A DNA stretch of 64,000 bases from Astropecten irregularis (taxonomy: Eukaryota > Echinodermata > Asteroidea > Paxillosida > Astropectinidae), in assembly GCA_963971285.1 (NCBI GenBank), contig OZ020253.1:18426528-18490527 (forward strand), read 5' to 3'. Each line of letters opens with the position of its first letter. The first letter of the stretch is position 1. Below the pieces are notes generated by a model. The model had not been told where the DNA came from. It saw only the letters and a list, made by a program, of their open reading frames with translations, and ran no database searches. Below, piece by piece: positions 23,201 through 32,317 of this stretch. Made by a program: the position numbers and the translations under genes.

Positions 23201-26200
23201 AAAAATGCACAATTCCCGCCAAAATGCACAACCTCTTTTATGCAAGTGCCGTCTGTAACTGAACACACTTGATGATAACCCAAAACAAAATCTGGACTTA
23301 TGATGCCACGGCATGAATTCATATTCGCCTTTCCATATCAGTGTTGCTCGGACAAAAACAAGGTAAAACAAAAAAAATTCAACAAGAACTCCTCAAGCAA
23401 AGCCAATAGATGCAATTTCAGGAAACCGGCTCTTCCCTTACGTCCAAACGCACCTGAGCACGCCCAATGAAAACAGCGAGTGGGAGTAAGACCGAGCGAA
23501 GATTAAAACGCTCCCGAAGGAAGCGGTATTTTGTCATTGTCCGTTCACTCTCTCTCTCTGTGGTCTGAGGATATGTTTTACCGTGGAGTAGACGTAGCCT
23601 AAAGGACAAATCCTCTCGAGAATCGTATCGTTGTTTTCTGCTTCACTACCTTAACGGCAGCGTTTTAATCTCACTGTCTAAATGGAAAAAATATAGATAT
23701 TCAGCCAGAAGTGAGGAAAATCACTTAGTAAGCTTTGAAGGCAGCGCAAAATATGCGATAAGCCGCACAAATAAATAAATGTCATATTGTTACGAATGGT
23801 ATAAGGTAAGAGCTCTGTGGTCTGAGGATATGTTTCACCGTGGAGTAGCCGTAGCCTAAAGGACAAATCCTCTAGAGAATCGTATCGTTGTTTTCTGCTT
23901 CACTACCTTAACGGCAGCGTTTTAATCTCACTGTCTAAATGAAAAAAAAAAGATAGATATTCAGCCAGAATTGAGGAAAATCACTTAGTAAACTCTTAAG
24001 GCAGCGCAAAAGATGATATAAGCCGCATAAATCAATAAAATGGCATATAATTTAGGTAAGATCGTTTTATCGGTTTTGGCACTTTTTATATCTGTCGAAA
24101 CCAGATACAATTTGGTATCGATATCCAAGGGAGTGGGCCAATGAATAGTGCCTATAATACTTTGATACCTGGTAATTTTACAGTCATTTGGGGAGGCCAA
24201 ATCACAGAATTACAAAGGTGAAACTGATTAAGGCTTAGTCACGTACTCGTATGACTTGGAGAGTCTTTTTTTCAGGGGAGTGCTCCTATATCACTATAGA
24301 TTATATCAAACAATGTATAACTGCCACACGGCATGCCTAAGGAAATTACATTTGATCCGACGCTCACGATCCCAATATTAGCAATATCTACATCATCAAC
24401 TAGTGACTTTGGGGTCGGTATCACTATTAACGTCTTTACCTTCCTTGCAGCAAAAAGTCTCATCTTTTTTCTCCCTCTCAGAATAAATGCAACTTGATTT
24501 CCCTAGTCGCCCATCACGTAGTCCACAACAAGGGTATATTTAACCCGACCCGCAGTATCAAACCCCAAAAATATTACCGACAACAAGATCGCAGAAGATT
24601 AAAATTCAATAACTCAGCATCAGTAAAACAGGCAGAGCTCGATCGGCAAATTGAAACCATCAATTTTTTATATCGTGCCGGAATCTCATCTGAGGCGAGA
24701 TTTCCTATCATGAATATTTATCGGGGCGTCCTCGGCCAGGCCCCCTCGCTCTCTGGAGAGAACTAAACGGACAGTTTTGGAATAATTTACCGCAAAATGT
24801 GTCGCACCTGCGGTGTATGCAAAAATAAAATAGAAATTCTCCTGAGGATAATGATACAGTCTATTTATTCAGCACGATTATAACACACACAAAAATTGCC
24901 TATTGAAACATCACAACAGTCCAAATCGATAGTGTATAAAGAAAGAATTACTTTGCTTAACTAGAATACGTGTCAGGTGGAATTCTAATGATTATCTGAA
25001 GGCAACTTTAAGACATAAGCGCCACCATGCCAAGGGGTGCGTGTGTGTCTTATGGTTTATCTGCATTATTGCATTCTTGGAAGACGCTATAGTATATATT
25101 TAAGCCATATCACAGAAAATAAAATCGAAGCCTGTGGATCTAAATGAACTATTATTACGTAGTTCTTAAAGGTAGTATCATACTTTGGTAAGACACCAAA
25201 ACACAAATGTTCACAGATTTACGTACTGAACTTACAGGGTATGAAGGTGGTGGTGGCAGAAAGATGTTGCAATTCTTCCACCTGAAATAGTGTATTCATC
25301 CAGAAATTAGTAAACAAAAGACCGAAAATCTTTTTGATCTTTTAAAATATCAAAAATAAAGGAGAAAAGACTTAAGAAATACTGTGGCTGTTTTTCACTG
25401 TTTTTTTTTTTTCAAAAAGAGAGCACCGTATGAGACTGAAATTTTCACAGATGACTGTTACTGTATCTGTCTTGATATTATTTGCCCATAAATATGTATT
25501 TCTTTGATAAAAACCGAAGTGTGATACTACCTTTAAGCACGGGGTGCCCCCTTAACCCTTAGACCATAGATAGGCGGTGATTCGGCCCTCGCAGGCGATG
25601 CAGGTGATACCCCTATGGTCATATGATATGCGCGATCGCATTCATTTGGCTATACTTCAGAAGAATCGGCGGAGTGATAAATTGGGAGGCCTACATTTCT
25701 TAATGACGAGAACACGGGAATTGCGGTTACAATCAAGATTGGAAAGCAAAGGATTAATTTCCCCGCATTCCAGACCTGCCACAAGTACTGACGTCAACCG
25801 CTATCACGGAATATGTAATCAACAATAACGCTTTAGGGTTTCAACTTAGCATTCAAAACCAAGTACCCATGTATCGTACGGCATTATACCTGTCATTCTG
25901 TTCTATGAAAATGAATTCTAATCTAAACGGATATGGAGTATAAAGGATTGCCTGACGTTTCGGTCCATAGGATCTTTATCGATGCCTTTTTAGCCTTCGA
26001 CAAAGATCCTGCTAGGATCGAAACGTCAGGCCCTCCTTACTCCAACCATTCTATACATTTCAGGTCATTGGCTGAGCCTGATGAGCAGTTTGCAGCAGTT
26101 TGTTACTTTGTAGGCCTACTAAACGAATATGATCAGATGAAAAAAAACAGGCAGTTTATAAACCAGCTGGATTTAATCTTTAAACAAGTCAACAGTACAT

Positions 26201-29200
26201 CGGGTACGTATTTTTCTCAATGAATTACATAGTTATGATGGTAGTTAAATGACACAATAATGACACTAGTTACATCATAGATCGAACACGTGGTTAACAT
26301 TGTACTGTGTAAAAACTAATTAGATCTGTGTTAGAGTATACGGCTTCTTAATACCATTCTGGCGTTACTCGATCTCAAACTAGCCATCTTGAATCCAAGC
26401 TGCCAAAAATGACTGTTAAGTAATCACACTATGTCATCAACTGTACTAATGACTATAATCTATAATAATGGTTCACTGAAATGCTGCTGTCTTCTGAAGA
26501 CGTATTATGTATGTATACCGGTAATGTATATACCTATCACATTCACGAACAACCAATTTAATTACTATAATAATGATTTACTGAAATAATGTTGCCGTCT
26601 TCGAAATAATTAATGTACCTTTCACATTCACAAACAATCGACTTTTATAAGGGCAATTCCACACATTTCAGTTGTCTATATCCTTGACGTTGACGATATG
26701 ATGGCAAAGATTTACAACCGCTTGAAACTAACGCTGACTTGAGTAATTTCCTAATTTCCCATGATGGCAAAAGAAAATTTTGAAAATGCCTCGGACAAAT
26801 CGAGATGTCCCCTGTGAATCGAGGCACTATAATCTCGAGTGAAATATTCTCCTTTATTCATACATGTATATTATAGTTTTCAGTCCAACATCCCACCACA
26901 TCATTGATATGCTACAGCCTTGCGTCTATAATGGTTATCCTGCTCTGGTATGTTGGAATAAAGATGCAAGGTCGTTGACAGCAATTTGGCTTGGTTACGG
27001 TCGCTTCGCTTTGCAAACATATGTAATGCATTTAGTCATTGACAATGTCGTTTCAAATTATCATTCCAGCAAAATGGACTCGTATGAAGATGTACGCGTT
27101 TCATTAGTGCAACTCACATACGATTCTAGACAGACATTTGAGTGCCTCATTTATAAATCTTAAGAGATTGGTTTGGTTTTGCAATTTAGGGAACATATTT
27201 TGTTGCAGCGTTGCTTTACAGGCCCACAACAACTCAGCGGTTCGGGCTCGAATCCAGCCCAGCGGGCAGGCAATATGTATTTCGGTTCTTCCTTTAATTT
27301 ATTTATTTACTTATTTTTTATTTTATTTATATCATTTACAGGTGGGCAGAAGAAGAAACAAATGCACCAATGCTACTTTGGTTGCACAAGACATTAACAT
27401 AAACAAACAATGGTTGAGGGAATCCTTTTAGCATTTCGAAATGCATAATGTACCACAATACATTTTACTCATCAAGCACTGCATAACAATCAAACGATAA
27501 TGACAGTCATATGAAGAAAATGATAGGGGTGAAGGTTTTTACAAGGCTGCGAGTGAAACAATGTTCTCCTAGTGCATTTGTGAAATTTATTAGGTCTTAA
27601 CCTGACATAGAATACCGTGATTGCTAACATTTTACCGAGCATGCCAATAGTTATATTCTATACGAAACCATGGCAGTCCTATAATATTGTCATATACCTG
27701 ATTCCGTGCATGGGTTTGTCTCGAGAATTCACCTGGGAGTTTTGTTCCGTATCTTAACCAAGTCTGCTTCTTCTTCTTCTTCAATGGATTCTTGAGACGA
27801 GCGGGGAACAGTGCCGTGAGCTTGTTTTGAGATATTCCAGGTTGAATGCCCAGAAATAATAGCAACGAATATGCCTGATTAGTCAGCCACGTTTGTTGAG
27901 ATAAAAAAAATCGAATGCCCTTTTGCTCGCTGCGAGAAATACAGCGTTTGTATACTTCCTACGTTCTGTTTTTGTTCTATATTAATTTCTCCTGTAAATC
28001 AAAGAAGTACTTGCACCCTGCTTATTTTTTTTTATAGCATCGTCAGATTTGAATACTTTACCATTTACTTAACCTGCAGTGTATAACTTAATACGCCAAT
28101 GTGAAGTGTGGGTCAATAGCAGCGCTCAAGTTACATTATACCTGTAACTTAATAACCAAAAAATAGAGCATTGTATCATCTCAATGTCTAAGGAATATGA
28201 TCTAACTATAGGTCTAAGTGCAACTCAGTATCTTCACGATGAATACCATTGATTGAAATTTAGAAAATATATAGTTATTCTCTTCCAATTTGAAAGTGTC
28301 CTATTAGCCAAACTAAATTAAGCATCAAAGCCACGAATTTATCATATTAATTGAGGGCATGTTTGTTTAATGCACAGGATCACGAATCTTGCGGATCCGG
28401 ATCCCATTTCAGCGTACCCTGCATAAGACGTGGATCCCTAAATTTGGGATCCTTTGCATTAAACAAACGGGCCCTTAATAAGTACAAAAATAGTAAACCA
28501 ATGAGTTGTTACAAGATATTCGGAGCCGTTAACGATAATACGACTGTCAGATATGTTATGGTTTTCGTAATCAGTGATCCATGATAATTTTTACAGGGTG
28601 GGAACATGATCTTATTTAATAAAATGTCATGTTATCGAACGGTTACACACCACACTGCATCGGCGCGATATGTTTAAGTGATCGAGTCACGTGCTAACCT
28701 TATAATGCGTAGTCTAGACACGTACGACCTTATATTGCACAATGTTATACAATTTAGAGCATTAGGAGACGCAGTAAACTACTTTTTTCACATAAGGTAT
28801 TTAGGCCTGTTTGCTTCATTGATTGAATGTTTGCTCGTTTGCTTGTTAGTCTTGGTCTTTGAACACGTCCTTCAACTTTCAGTTGCATTTTTGTACACCG
28901 CAATTGCATTAAATCATTTTCTGATTAGGTTAATATTGTGGGTCCCAGGACCGCCTGCCAGACCCTGACAACTTCCGCCCATCATTTGGCTGTCACATGA
29001 AGGTGTTAAATCATCACGGATAAATGTGCGTTGAGGGTACCTGCAGATCACTGTATGACACGCGAAGCGATTATTTACAATCTACTCATGCGATGTAAGC
29101 GACGCATTCAACATTATAGCGAGGCCGCACGCCAAGTAGAGACACTACACCAAAAAGAGCCGCGCTGAGTTTTGTGTGCGATTACAAATATTTGTATACT

Positions 29201-31969
29201 TGGGTCAGTGTCTTGATCCAGGCTCCGGGACATTTCTGAAAACACGCTTCCAGGAGTGATCGTGGTCAACTTAGCTGTTGTGACCTGTATTTAATATTGT
29301 ACGATTTCCTGTAATTCAAATTTCACCATCCCGAACTTCAATACAACATGTATTACCATGTTGTTTTCATCCTGTGCAAAAACAAAATGAAAAAAATTGA
29401 ATGATGAAAGATTGATGAACTATACGCACGGTCAAGCTTCTGTATTCACTCTTAAAAGCCAAGTCAAAATGTCACCAGGGTAATGCCTATACTTGTATAA
29501 TGGAGTCACTAAACAGATTGTACAAATGCAACACAATTATACCGTATTGGAATAAACAGAGGGTATGAGAAATGTGGTCATTGAAGGGAAATGACTAGAA
29601 AGAACAATATAAACTTAATTTGAAGTGTGTTGAGAATTAAGGTAGTTGATACACCAAACAGTCAGCATTCAGGGTTAATCCTGGATAAAGAAATTTAAAT
29701 TTTGGAAGGAGATTTTTGTTCTCAGTAAAGTCATTCATTGAGGACGTTTCTGGATACAAAAATGTATGTTGGGTGCCTAGTGGTCTGGCGTGTCGTACTC
29801 AAGATCTTGTGGTCAATCTACAGATTGTGGGTTCGAGTCCAGCCATGGGCTAGTGGTGCTTGCATCCTTGGGCAAGATGATTTGTCACATATTGCTCCTC
29901 TTCACCCAGGAGTAAATAGGTATTCTTGTGAGGGTAGAGATGGCTTTGTGGTTTGATTTAGCCTTTGTGCGCTTACAGTAGCCGGGACAGAATACTCCCC
30001 AGGGAGTTGAGTTGGTTTCAGGAATGATAATGTAGCCTAATGACCAGGGATAACAATGTAGGCGCCTTGAGCGGGTTTCCAGATAATTGCGCCATATTAT
30101 AACTTAATTATTAATACATGTAATGTTATTGTGGAAAGAGTATATGGTGCGAGTCTTCTACAGAACATGGTGAGTGTCACTTTAAGCCCTGACTGCCGTC
30201 GAGTCGTTTAATTAAAAGATATCTTGTTATCATTACATTTTGCTGGGCGTCGCTGGGCCAAAAAATAACATATTGATTTGCCATGGATAAACCATGTCAA
30301 CATGTATTTTACATTATGCCCCCAAAAAGACGGACCAGATGTGAAATGATAACATGTCATTTGTCAATACCAAGAATGAAAACAAACAAGCGACATTGAG
30401 TTGTCGGAGTCACTGTGTATGATAATGTTCGATACGCACCGCACGTTGGCGAGAAAGTGACCGGGGGCAGGCTCGATTCCCCCCGGGTGCATCTCCCCTG
30501 TGAGCGCTGGGGGTTTCTCGTTGGTGTTATCGGTCGAGCAATCTTTTTCGCCGAAAGGTTGTCTTCATGATTGTGTTGCCTACGGCGATTTCTTTCTTTT
30601 CTTAGCAATAAACCACGCGGTTTAAAGAAAAAAAAATAAGAGCTGGGGTCGATTTCACCAAACTCATCGTAACTTACTGTCAATCGTAGGACCTTTGATG
30701 CATTTCAATACTACGCAGAATAGGCCCCCTACGATGGGTTATCCTTCGTAACTCGAGTTATGATCGATCGTAGGGCTTCGTGAATTCGACCCCTGGTCGC
30801 CTATTCTAAGCCATGGGAACAGTGTGCATCTTCTCCTCACTCAAACAGTCAGGATTAACCAAACCAGGGTGTATTCATGTTGATATAAGCCTGAGTCTTT
30901 CACTCGTTAGGCCATGGTTCGATCCCCGTTCGGATCGATATGATTAAATTTCAAGGTTCCCAACATTCTGGTGTGGAATATTTGTCCCAGGTTTTTCCCT
31001 GTGGTTGGAAAAAGTAGATTTTGATTTCCGAGATCAAAACCTCACAGTTCCATTTACCTTACGATTTCGCGTAACAATTGCAACGGTTTTCAGCTGTTTT
31101 CCTCTGTTTCCGATGATCAATTGAACTGAAAACTTCACAGGTTTGTTTTCATTTCATGACAAATCAAATCTGAACAGCTGTTCTATCAACTTTACCAAAG
31201 TATGATTATACTACCTTTAAACAACCAGATTTGCACCAAAGGAACTTCGGCGCCGGGTATCGTAATCAGTTGAAATCTCATCCAAAATAGGCTCATTTTA
31301 GCGTTGATAATACCTATTTTACTATTATTATTATTATCATCATCTTAGAAGGGGTTGTTAGATCTCAAAAAAAGTGGGTGAGACGGGTCGTGATTGTAAC
31401 CACACACCGTCGAACATGCCTTGGTTTTGAAGCCTGACAGTGCTTTTTACACCGAGATACTAAATTGGCCAGCGCACGAGCGTGATCAGTTTCCCGTTGA
31501 AGTGTTTTTCTGTTCAAGTGAAGAGTGCTCTTGTGGCCGCCATCCAATCCTTGGAATCTGCCAAGACGCTCGGAACATAACAAGCCACCGAAATCATCCT
31601 CGGACGGTAAAAAAGAGGAGAAAGCATGTGGTTCTATTTTAACTCCACGCCCCGGGGAAACACATTGGCAGCCTTTCAGAGCACGGAGAGAATGACACAT
31701 TTTCAGAGAATGATTTCCATGATCACCATCCGGAGATTCACACGCTAGCAACACTTTAATGAAAACTAAATCTGAAGAATTCAGAAGCAAAACAAGTATG
31801 GAGTTTAATATCCTAGTGTGAAACTACATTATAGGGAGGATGAAATAGAAAACATGAAAATGAAAAAGAAAACAAAAGTGAATTTACCTGCAGTGTAGTG
31901 AAGGAGAATTGGAAGTGGAACCATCCATAGCACAGCAACCAGGTTTGTTATCAACAACCCAAGCTCCAT
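1679..31969 (-). CDS. Nicotinic acetylcholine receptor-type (Cys-loop) subunit, non-alpha, complete, 8 coding exons
   Basis: Encodes one subunit of a pentameric ligand-gated cation channel of the plasma membrane. Eight exons (82, 155, 45, 110, 203, 233, 94 and 548 bp) join with matching phases into 489 codons plus TGA. Seen in the product: a hydrophobic signal peptide (about 1-28); loop D Trp in TFTW (96); loop [10 protein letters not shown] (122-130); a Cys-loop with 13 residues between C165 and C179; loop B Trp in GPWQYDG (186); M1 about 247-270; M2 277-299 preceded by GEK; M3 about 309-335; a cytoplasmic loop; M4 near 460-487. N-glycosylation sequons are NVT and NLT. In loop C (about 220-234) the adjacent Cys-Cys that defines alpha subunits is absent; the segment reads [12 protein letters not shown]131 is an extra cysteine after LYN. 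The pore keeps E-1', T6', L9' and E20', as in alpha7, which predicts cation selectivity. The pore and M3 resemble alpha7/alpha9/alpha10-like subunits, but the exact orthologue cannot be assigned by eye. An in-frame TAA lies upstream of the chosen ATG. Confidence 0.95.
4501..5027. mobile_element. Tc1/mariner-like MITE with TACAGTGTGTCCCC termini
   Basis: The left end TACAGTGTGTCCCC is matched in inverse by GGGGACACACTGTA at the right end. Each end begins or ends with TA, consistent with a TA target duplication. Subterminal inverted similarity also exists (ATTTCAATGCAATTC against GCATTGAAATTTGG). No transposase frame is present, so it is non-autonomous. Confidence 0.6.
6790..7041 (+). mobile_element. 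SINE-like retroposed element with internal foldback
   Basis: A 13-bp direct repeat GCGTCTTTAATTG flanks the insert (6790-6802 and 7029-7041). The insert ends in an A-rich tail (CCAAAAAAATAAATTAATA). Inside, 6811-6858 and about 6931-6978 form a nearly perfect inverted repeat starting GCTTGCCCTTCACCGACGTG. Between the arms is a tRNA-like block on the minus strand with the B-box GGGTTCGAATCCC. The combination of target duplication, A-rich tail and B-box points to LINE-driven insertion. Confidence 0.6.
8058..8151 (-). CDS. nAChR subunit coding exon 7 (M2 pore helix)
   Basis: 94 bp encoding [20 protein letters not shown] and the M2-M3 linker [11 protein letters not shown]2 is nearly identical to the alpha7-type pore: T6', L9', V13', E20'. 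Acceptor TTACAG; donor G/GTGAGT. The last base G joins GT of exon 8 to give Gly308. Confidence 0.97.
8152..10262 (-). other. nAChR intron 6
   Basis: 2111-bp intron. It contains a short TATTTATT run near 8555-8575 and one GGGGTCGATTTCAC-type MITE (9773-9911). No gene recognised. Confidence 0.7.
9773..9911 (+). mobile_element. MITE family A (GGGGTCGATTTCAC termini), copy 1
   Basis: Termini GGGGTCGATTTCAC and GTGAAATCGACCCC are inverted repeats. The inside carries CATCGTAACTTACTATCAAT and the AT/GC palindromic stretch ACTCGAGTTACGATCGATCG. Full-length reference copy of about 139 bp; no coding capacity. Confidence 0.8.
10263..10495 (-). CDS. nAChR subunit coding exon 6 (loop C and M1)
   Basis: 233 bp. 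It encodes DGEWDM, the divergent loop C ([13 protein letters not shown], no cysteines), the pre-M1 basic stretch RFKRRSLYY, and M1 with the conserved NLVMPC and LPADSGEK end. Acceptor CCTCAG; donor AAG/GTGGGT. It ends in phase 0 directly before M2. Confidence 0.96.
10496..11802 (-). other. nAChR intron 5
   Basis: 1307-bp intron. A short GAGTTGG-type segment occurs near 10785-10825. A tRNA B-box-like word (minus GGGTTCAAATCCC) sits near 11150-11162 and may be a SINE remnant. Nothing else was recognised. Confidence 0.6.
11803..12005 (-). CDS. nAChR subunit coding exon 5 (Cys-loop, loop B)
   Basis: 203 bp. It contains the Cys-loop signature [15 protein letters not shown] with Phe-Pro-Phe-Asp at its tip, then [11 protein letters not shown] with the loop B tryptophan, and the sequon NLT. 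The donor is GTCGGC, weaker than the consensus, but it is the only one nearby that keeps the phase: base G plus GT of exon 6 gives Gly199. Acceptor CTGCAG. Confidence 0.93.
12365..12560. repeat. Two-copy tandem duplication, about 124-bp period
   Basis: CTTTCG at 12369 and 12493 each start a block with TTTCTATGTGACA and GACCTCTGTGACCTCTACTT. The copies have diverged at many positions, so the duplication is old. Confidence 0.6.
13208..13249. repeat. AAAT/AAAC microsatellite
   Basis: About ten tandem AAAT-type units with two AAAC variants at the right end. Confidence 0.85.
13561..13796. mobile_element. Long foldback element (AAGCCCACCGCACACTATAC arms)
   Basis: The left arm AAGCCCACCGCACACTATAC is answered by GTATAGTGTGCGGTGGGCTT on the right. 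Matching continues through GGACCCGACTGGTTTTTGGA and TTCTGGGAGTCTTAACCGTG, giving arms of roughly 100 bp around a centre near 13670. No coding frame; a typical foldback MITE. Confidence 0.75.
13979..14072. repeat. Degenerate GGGCGAGTTGG tandem repeat
   Basis: About five imperfect units of GGGCGAGTT(GGTAAG). Related words occur at 10785-10825 in the neighbouring intron. It ends some 14 bp before the donor motif of nAChR exon 4. Confidence 0.6.
14092..14201 (-). CDS. nAChR subunit coding exon 4 (110 bp, loops D and A)
   Basis: Exactly 110 bp, the conserved length of nAChR exon 4. It starts TWKDEFLSW, which carries the loop D tryptophan, and ends WMPDITLYN, loop A. The last two bases TG join T of exon 5 to form Cys131, a position that is usually a small residue. 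It contains the sequon NVT. Acceptor TTAAAG, donor GTAAGT. A GGGCGAGTTG-type repeat stops about 20 bp beyond the donor. Confidence 0.96.
14813..14941 (+). mobile_element. MITE family A, copy 2
   Basis: Left end worn (starts GACTCATCGTAACTTACTAT); right end intact (GGGCTTCGTGAAATCGACCCC). Same internal ATCGTAACTTACTATCAATC block as copy 1. Confidence 0.75.
18917..18999 (-). mobile_element. tRNA-derived SINE family S1, fragment
   Basis: The minus strand reads GGTAGAGCGCCGGTACGG (D-arm and A-box region), then GGGTTCGAATCCCGCTCCAGTC (B-box and acceptor side), followed by TTTGTCTTTGTTCACTTT. Same family as 45631 and 36540; 3' part lost. Confidence 0.65.
19267..19311 (-). CDS. nAChR subunit coding exon 3 (45 bp)
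   Basis: Exactly 45 bp, phase 0 on both sides, encoding [15 protein letters not shown]. The sequence and the 45-bp length match the conserved third exon of nAChR genes (vertebrate pattern ...EKNQ.LTTN.WL). Acceptor TTCATAG, donor GTAAGT. Confidence 0.95.
20520..20651 (+). mobile_element. MITE family A, copy 3
   Basis: Left end GCGTCGATTTCACCAAACTC, right end CGTGAAATCGACCCC. About 132 bp; the central TTACGATCGATCAATGGGG is slightly worn. Confidence 0.78.
21007..21247. mobile_element. Foldback MITE family E (GGGGCCAATTTCAT), copy 1
   Basis: Ends GGGGCCAATTTCATAAAACT and AGTTTTATGAAATTGGCCCC are inverted repeats, continuing through GTTAAGCACAAAAATTTGC against its complement. The middle holds ATCACTTGTGATTGTTCTTT. 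Right end lies 135 bp from nAChR exon 2. Confidence 0.75.
21382..21536 (-). CDS. nAChR subunit coding exon 2 (N-terminal helix)
   Basis: 155 bp, entered in phase 1 after TTGGCAG and ending ATG/GTAAGT in phase 0. It encodes the N-terminal amphipathic helix and first beta strand, including KRLYKKFF and YNKYVRPV (family pattern: RLY...Y....RPV). It ends in VSQVLDM, just where nAChR genes normally break before the short third exon. Confidence 0.93.
23553..24045. repeat. 257-bp tandem duplication
   Basis: CTGTGGTCTGAGGATATGTT starts at 23558 and again at 23815. The two copies stay aligned through CGTGGAGTAG, TTTTCTGCTTCACTACCTTA and GATATTCAGCCAGAA, then GGCAGCGCAAAA. They differ by scattered substitutions and small indels. 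Confidence 0.8.
25166..25536 (-). mobile_element. TTAA MITE family B, copy 1
   Basis: TTAAAGGTAGTATCATACTT at the left and AAGTGTGATACTACCTTTAA at the right form terminal inverted repeats bounded by TTAA. The inside includes a CACAGATGACTGTTACTGTA block. The orientation is opposite to most other copies in the window. Confidence 0.82.
25930..26110. repeat. Repeat family with GCCTGACGTTTCG foldback, copy 1
   Basis: GCCTGACGTTTCGGTCC and its inverse GATCGAAACGTCAGGC surround GATCTTTATCGA...TCGACAAAGATCC. After the foldback, the text ATGAGCAGTTTGCAGCAGTT matches 37255-37290, so both copies share downstream sequence too. Confidence 0.6.
28352..28477. mobile_element. Small foldback MITE (TGTTTGTTTAATGCA arms)
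   Basis: The left arm TGAGGGCATGTTTGTTTAAT is matched by ATTAAACAAACGGGCCCTTA on the right, with GGATCC-type words between. About 126 bp, non-coding. Confidence 0.6.
29745..30115 (+). mobile_element. tRNA-derived SINE
   Basis: A-box-like TAGTGGTCTGG at 29779-29789 and B-box GGGTTCGAGTCC at 29829-29840 give a tRNA-type promoter. The body follows with CATCCTTGGGCAAGATGATT, TCACCCAGGAGTAAATAGG and GCGCCTTGAGCGGGTTTCC, words usual in deuterostome SINE bodies. The open frame inside is not a gene. Confidence 0.7.
30645..30793 (+). mobile_element. MITE family A, copy 4
   Basis: Ends GGGGTCGATTTCACC and GAATTCGACCCC; internal ACTCGAGTTATGATCGATCG. It is preceded by a GC-rich segment (about 30425-30500) with a B-box-like word that may be another SINE remnant. 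Confidence 0.8.
31010..31217. mobile_element. MITE family C, copy 1 (related terminus to family B)
   Basis: Shares GCGTAACAATTGCAACG, CCGATGATCAATTGAACTGA and CACAGGTTTGTTTTCATTTC with 58830-58998. It ends ACCAAAGTATGATTATACTACCTTTAA, which resembles the family B terminus. Confidence 0.55.
31888..31969 (-). CDS. nAChR subunit coding exon 1 (signal peptide)
   Basis: The ATG at 31969-31967 opens 27 codons plus one base. They start [15 protein letters not shown] and form a classic hydrophobic secretion signal. The donor is CAG/GTAAAT. The single leftover base G pairs with TT at the start of exon 2 to give Val28. An in-frame TAA shortly upstream and no better Met support this start. Confidence 0.88.
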
Positions 31970-32317
31970 ATTATTTTTTGTCCGAGAGCGAATGTCGTCA
32001 ATTCGCTTTTACACTCCTTAAACTGCTTGGTAATCTAATTGGCGCTCCTCGGTAGCCTCCACAATTTGTCTAGATAGAGTGAGAGAGAGAGATAGAAGGG
32101 TAGAGAAGCCTGCTCTCTCCTCACACCCCACAGTCCCACCACACCAGAGATGAATAATTCGACTCCTTAATAACTCAGATTCCGCTTTCTTACGTTCCAG
32201 CTCGAAGCACGATACGTCGAGGCCGTCTAATCGGGACGAAATACTTGATTCTGTTATTGCTGGTGCTACTGCCTGTGCTACTTTTATTTGGTGCTGTTTG
32301 GTGAGTTTGTCCCGGCC
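31970..32317 (-). other. Possible nAChR 5' leader region
   Basis: Upstream of the start codon the minus strand runs without a gene to a pyrimidine tract plus CAG (GCTTTTTTTCAG) near 32318-32329. That looks like a splice acceptor and would make this a 5' untranslated exon joined to the first coding exon. A GAGAGA-type run lies at about 32078-32092. This is inference from motifs only; the transcription start could equally lie inside this stretch. Confidence 0.25.

Larger units (their letters stand above)
21537..31887 (-). other. nAChR intron 1
   Basis: 10.35-kb intron, the largest in the gene. It holds a short direct repeat CTCGAGTCAGTGACTTGGT (near 21675 and 21804), a 257-bp tandem duplication, a family B MITE, a foldback (28352-28477), a SINE (29745-30115), a family A MITE, other repeats at 25930-26110 and 31010-31217, and AT-rich stretches. 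First introns often carry enhancers, but no specific site could be recognised. Confidence 0.6.

Noticed and set aside
31365..31790. 141-codon minus-strand frame near nAChR exon 1
   Set aside because: It lies inside intron 1 with no splice continuity to the receptor frame and no family resemblance.
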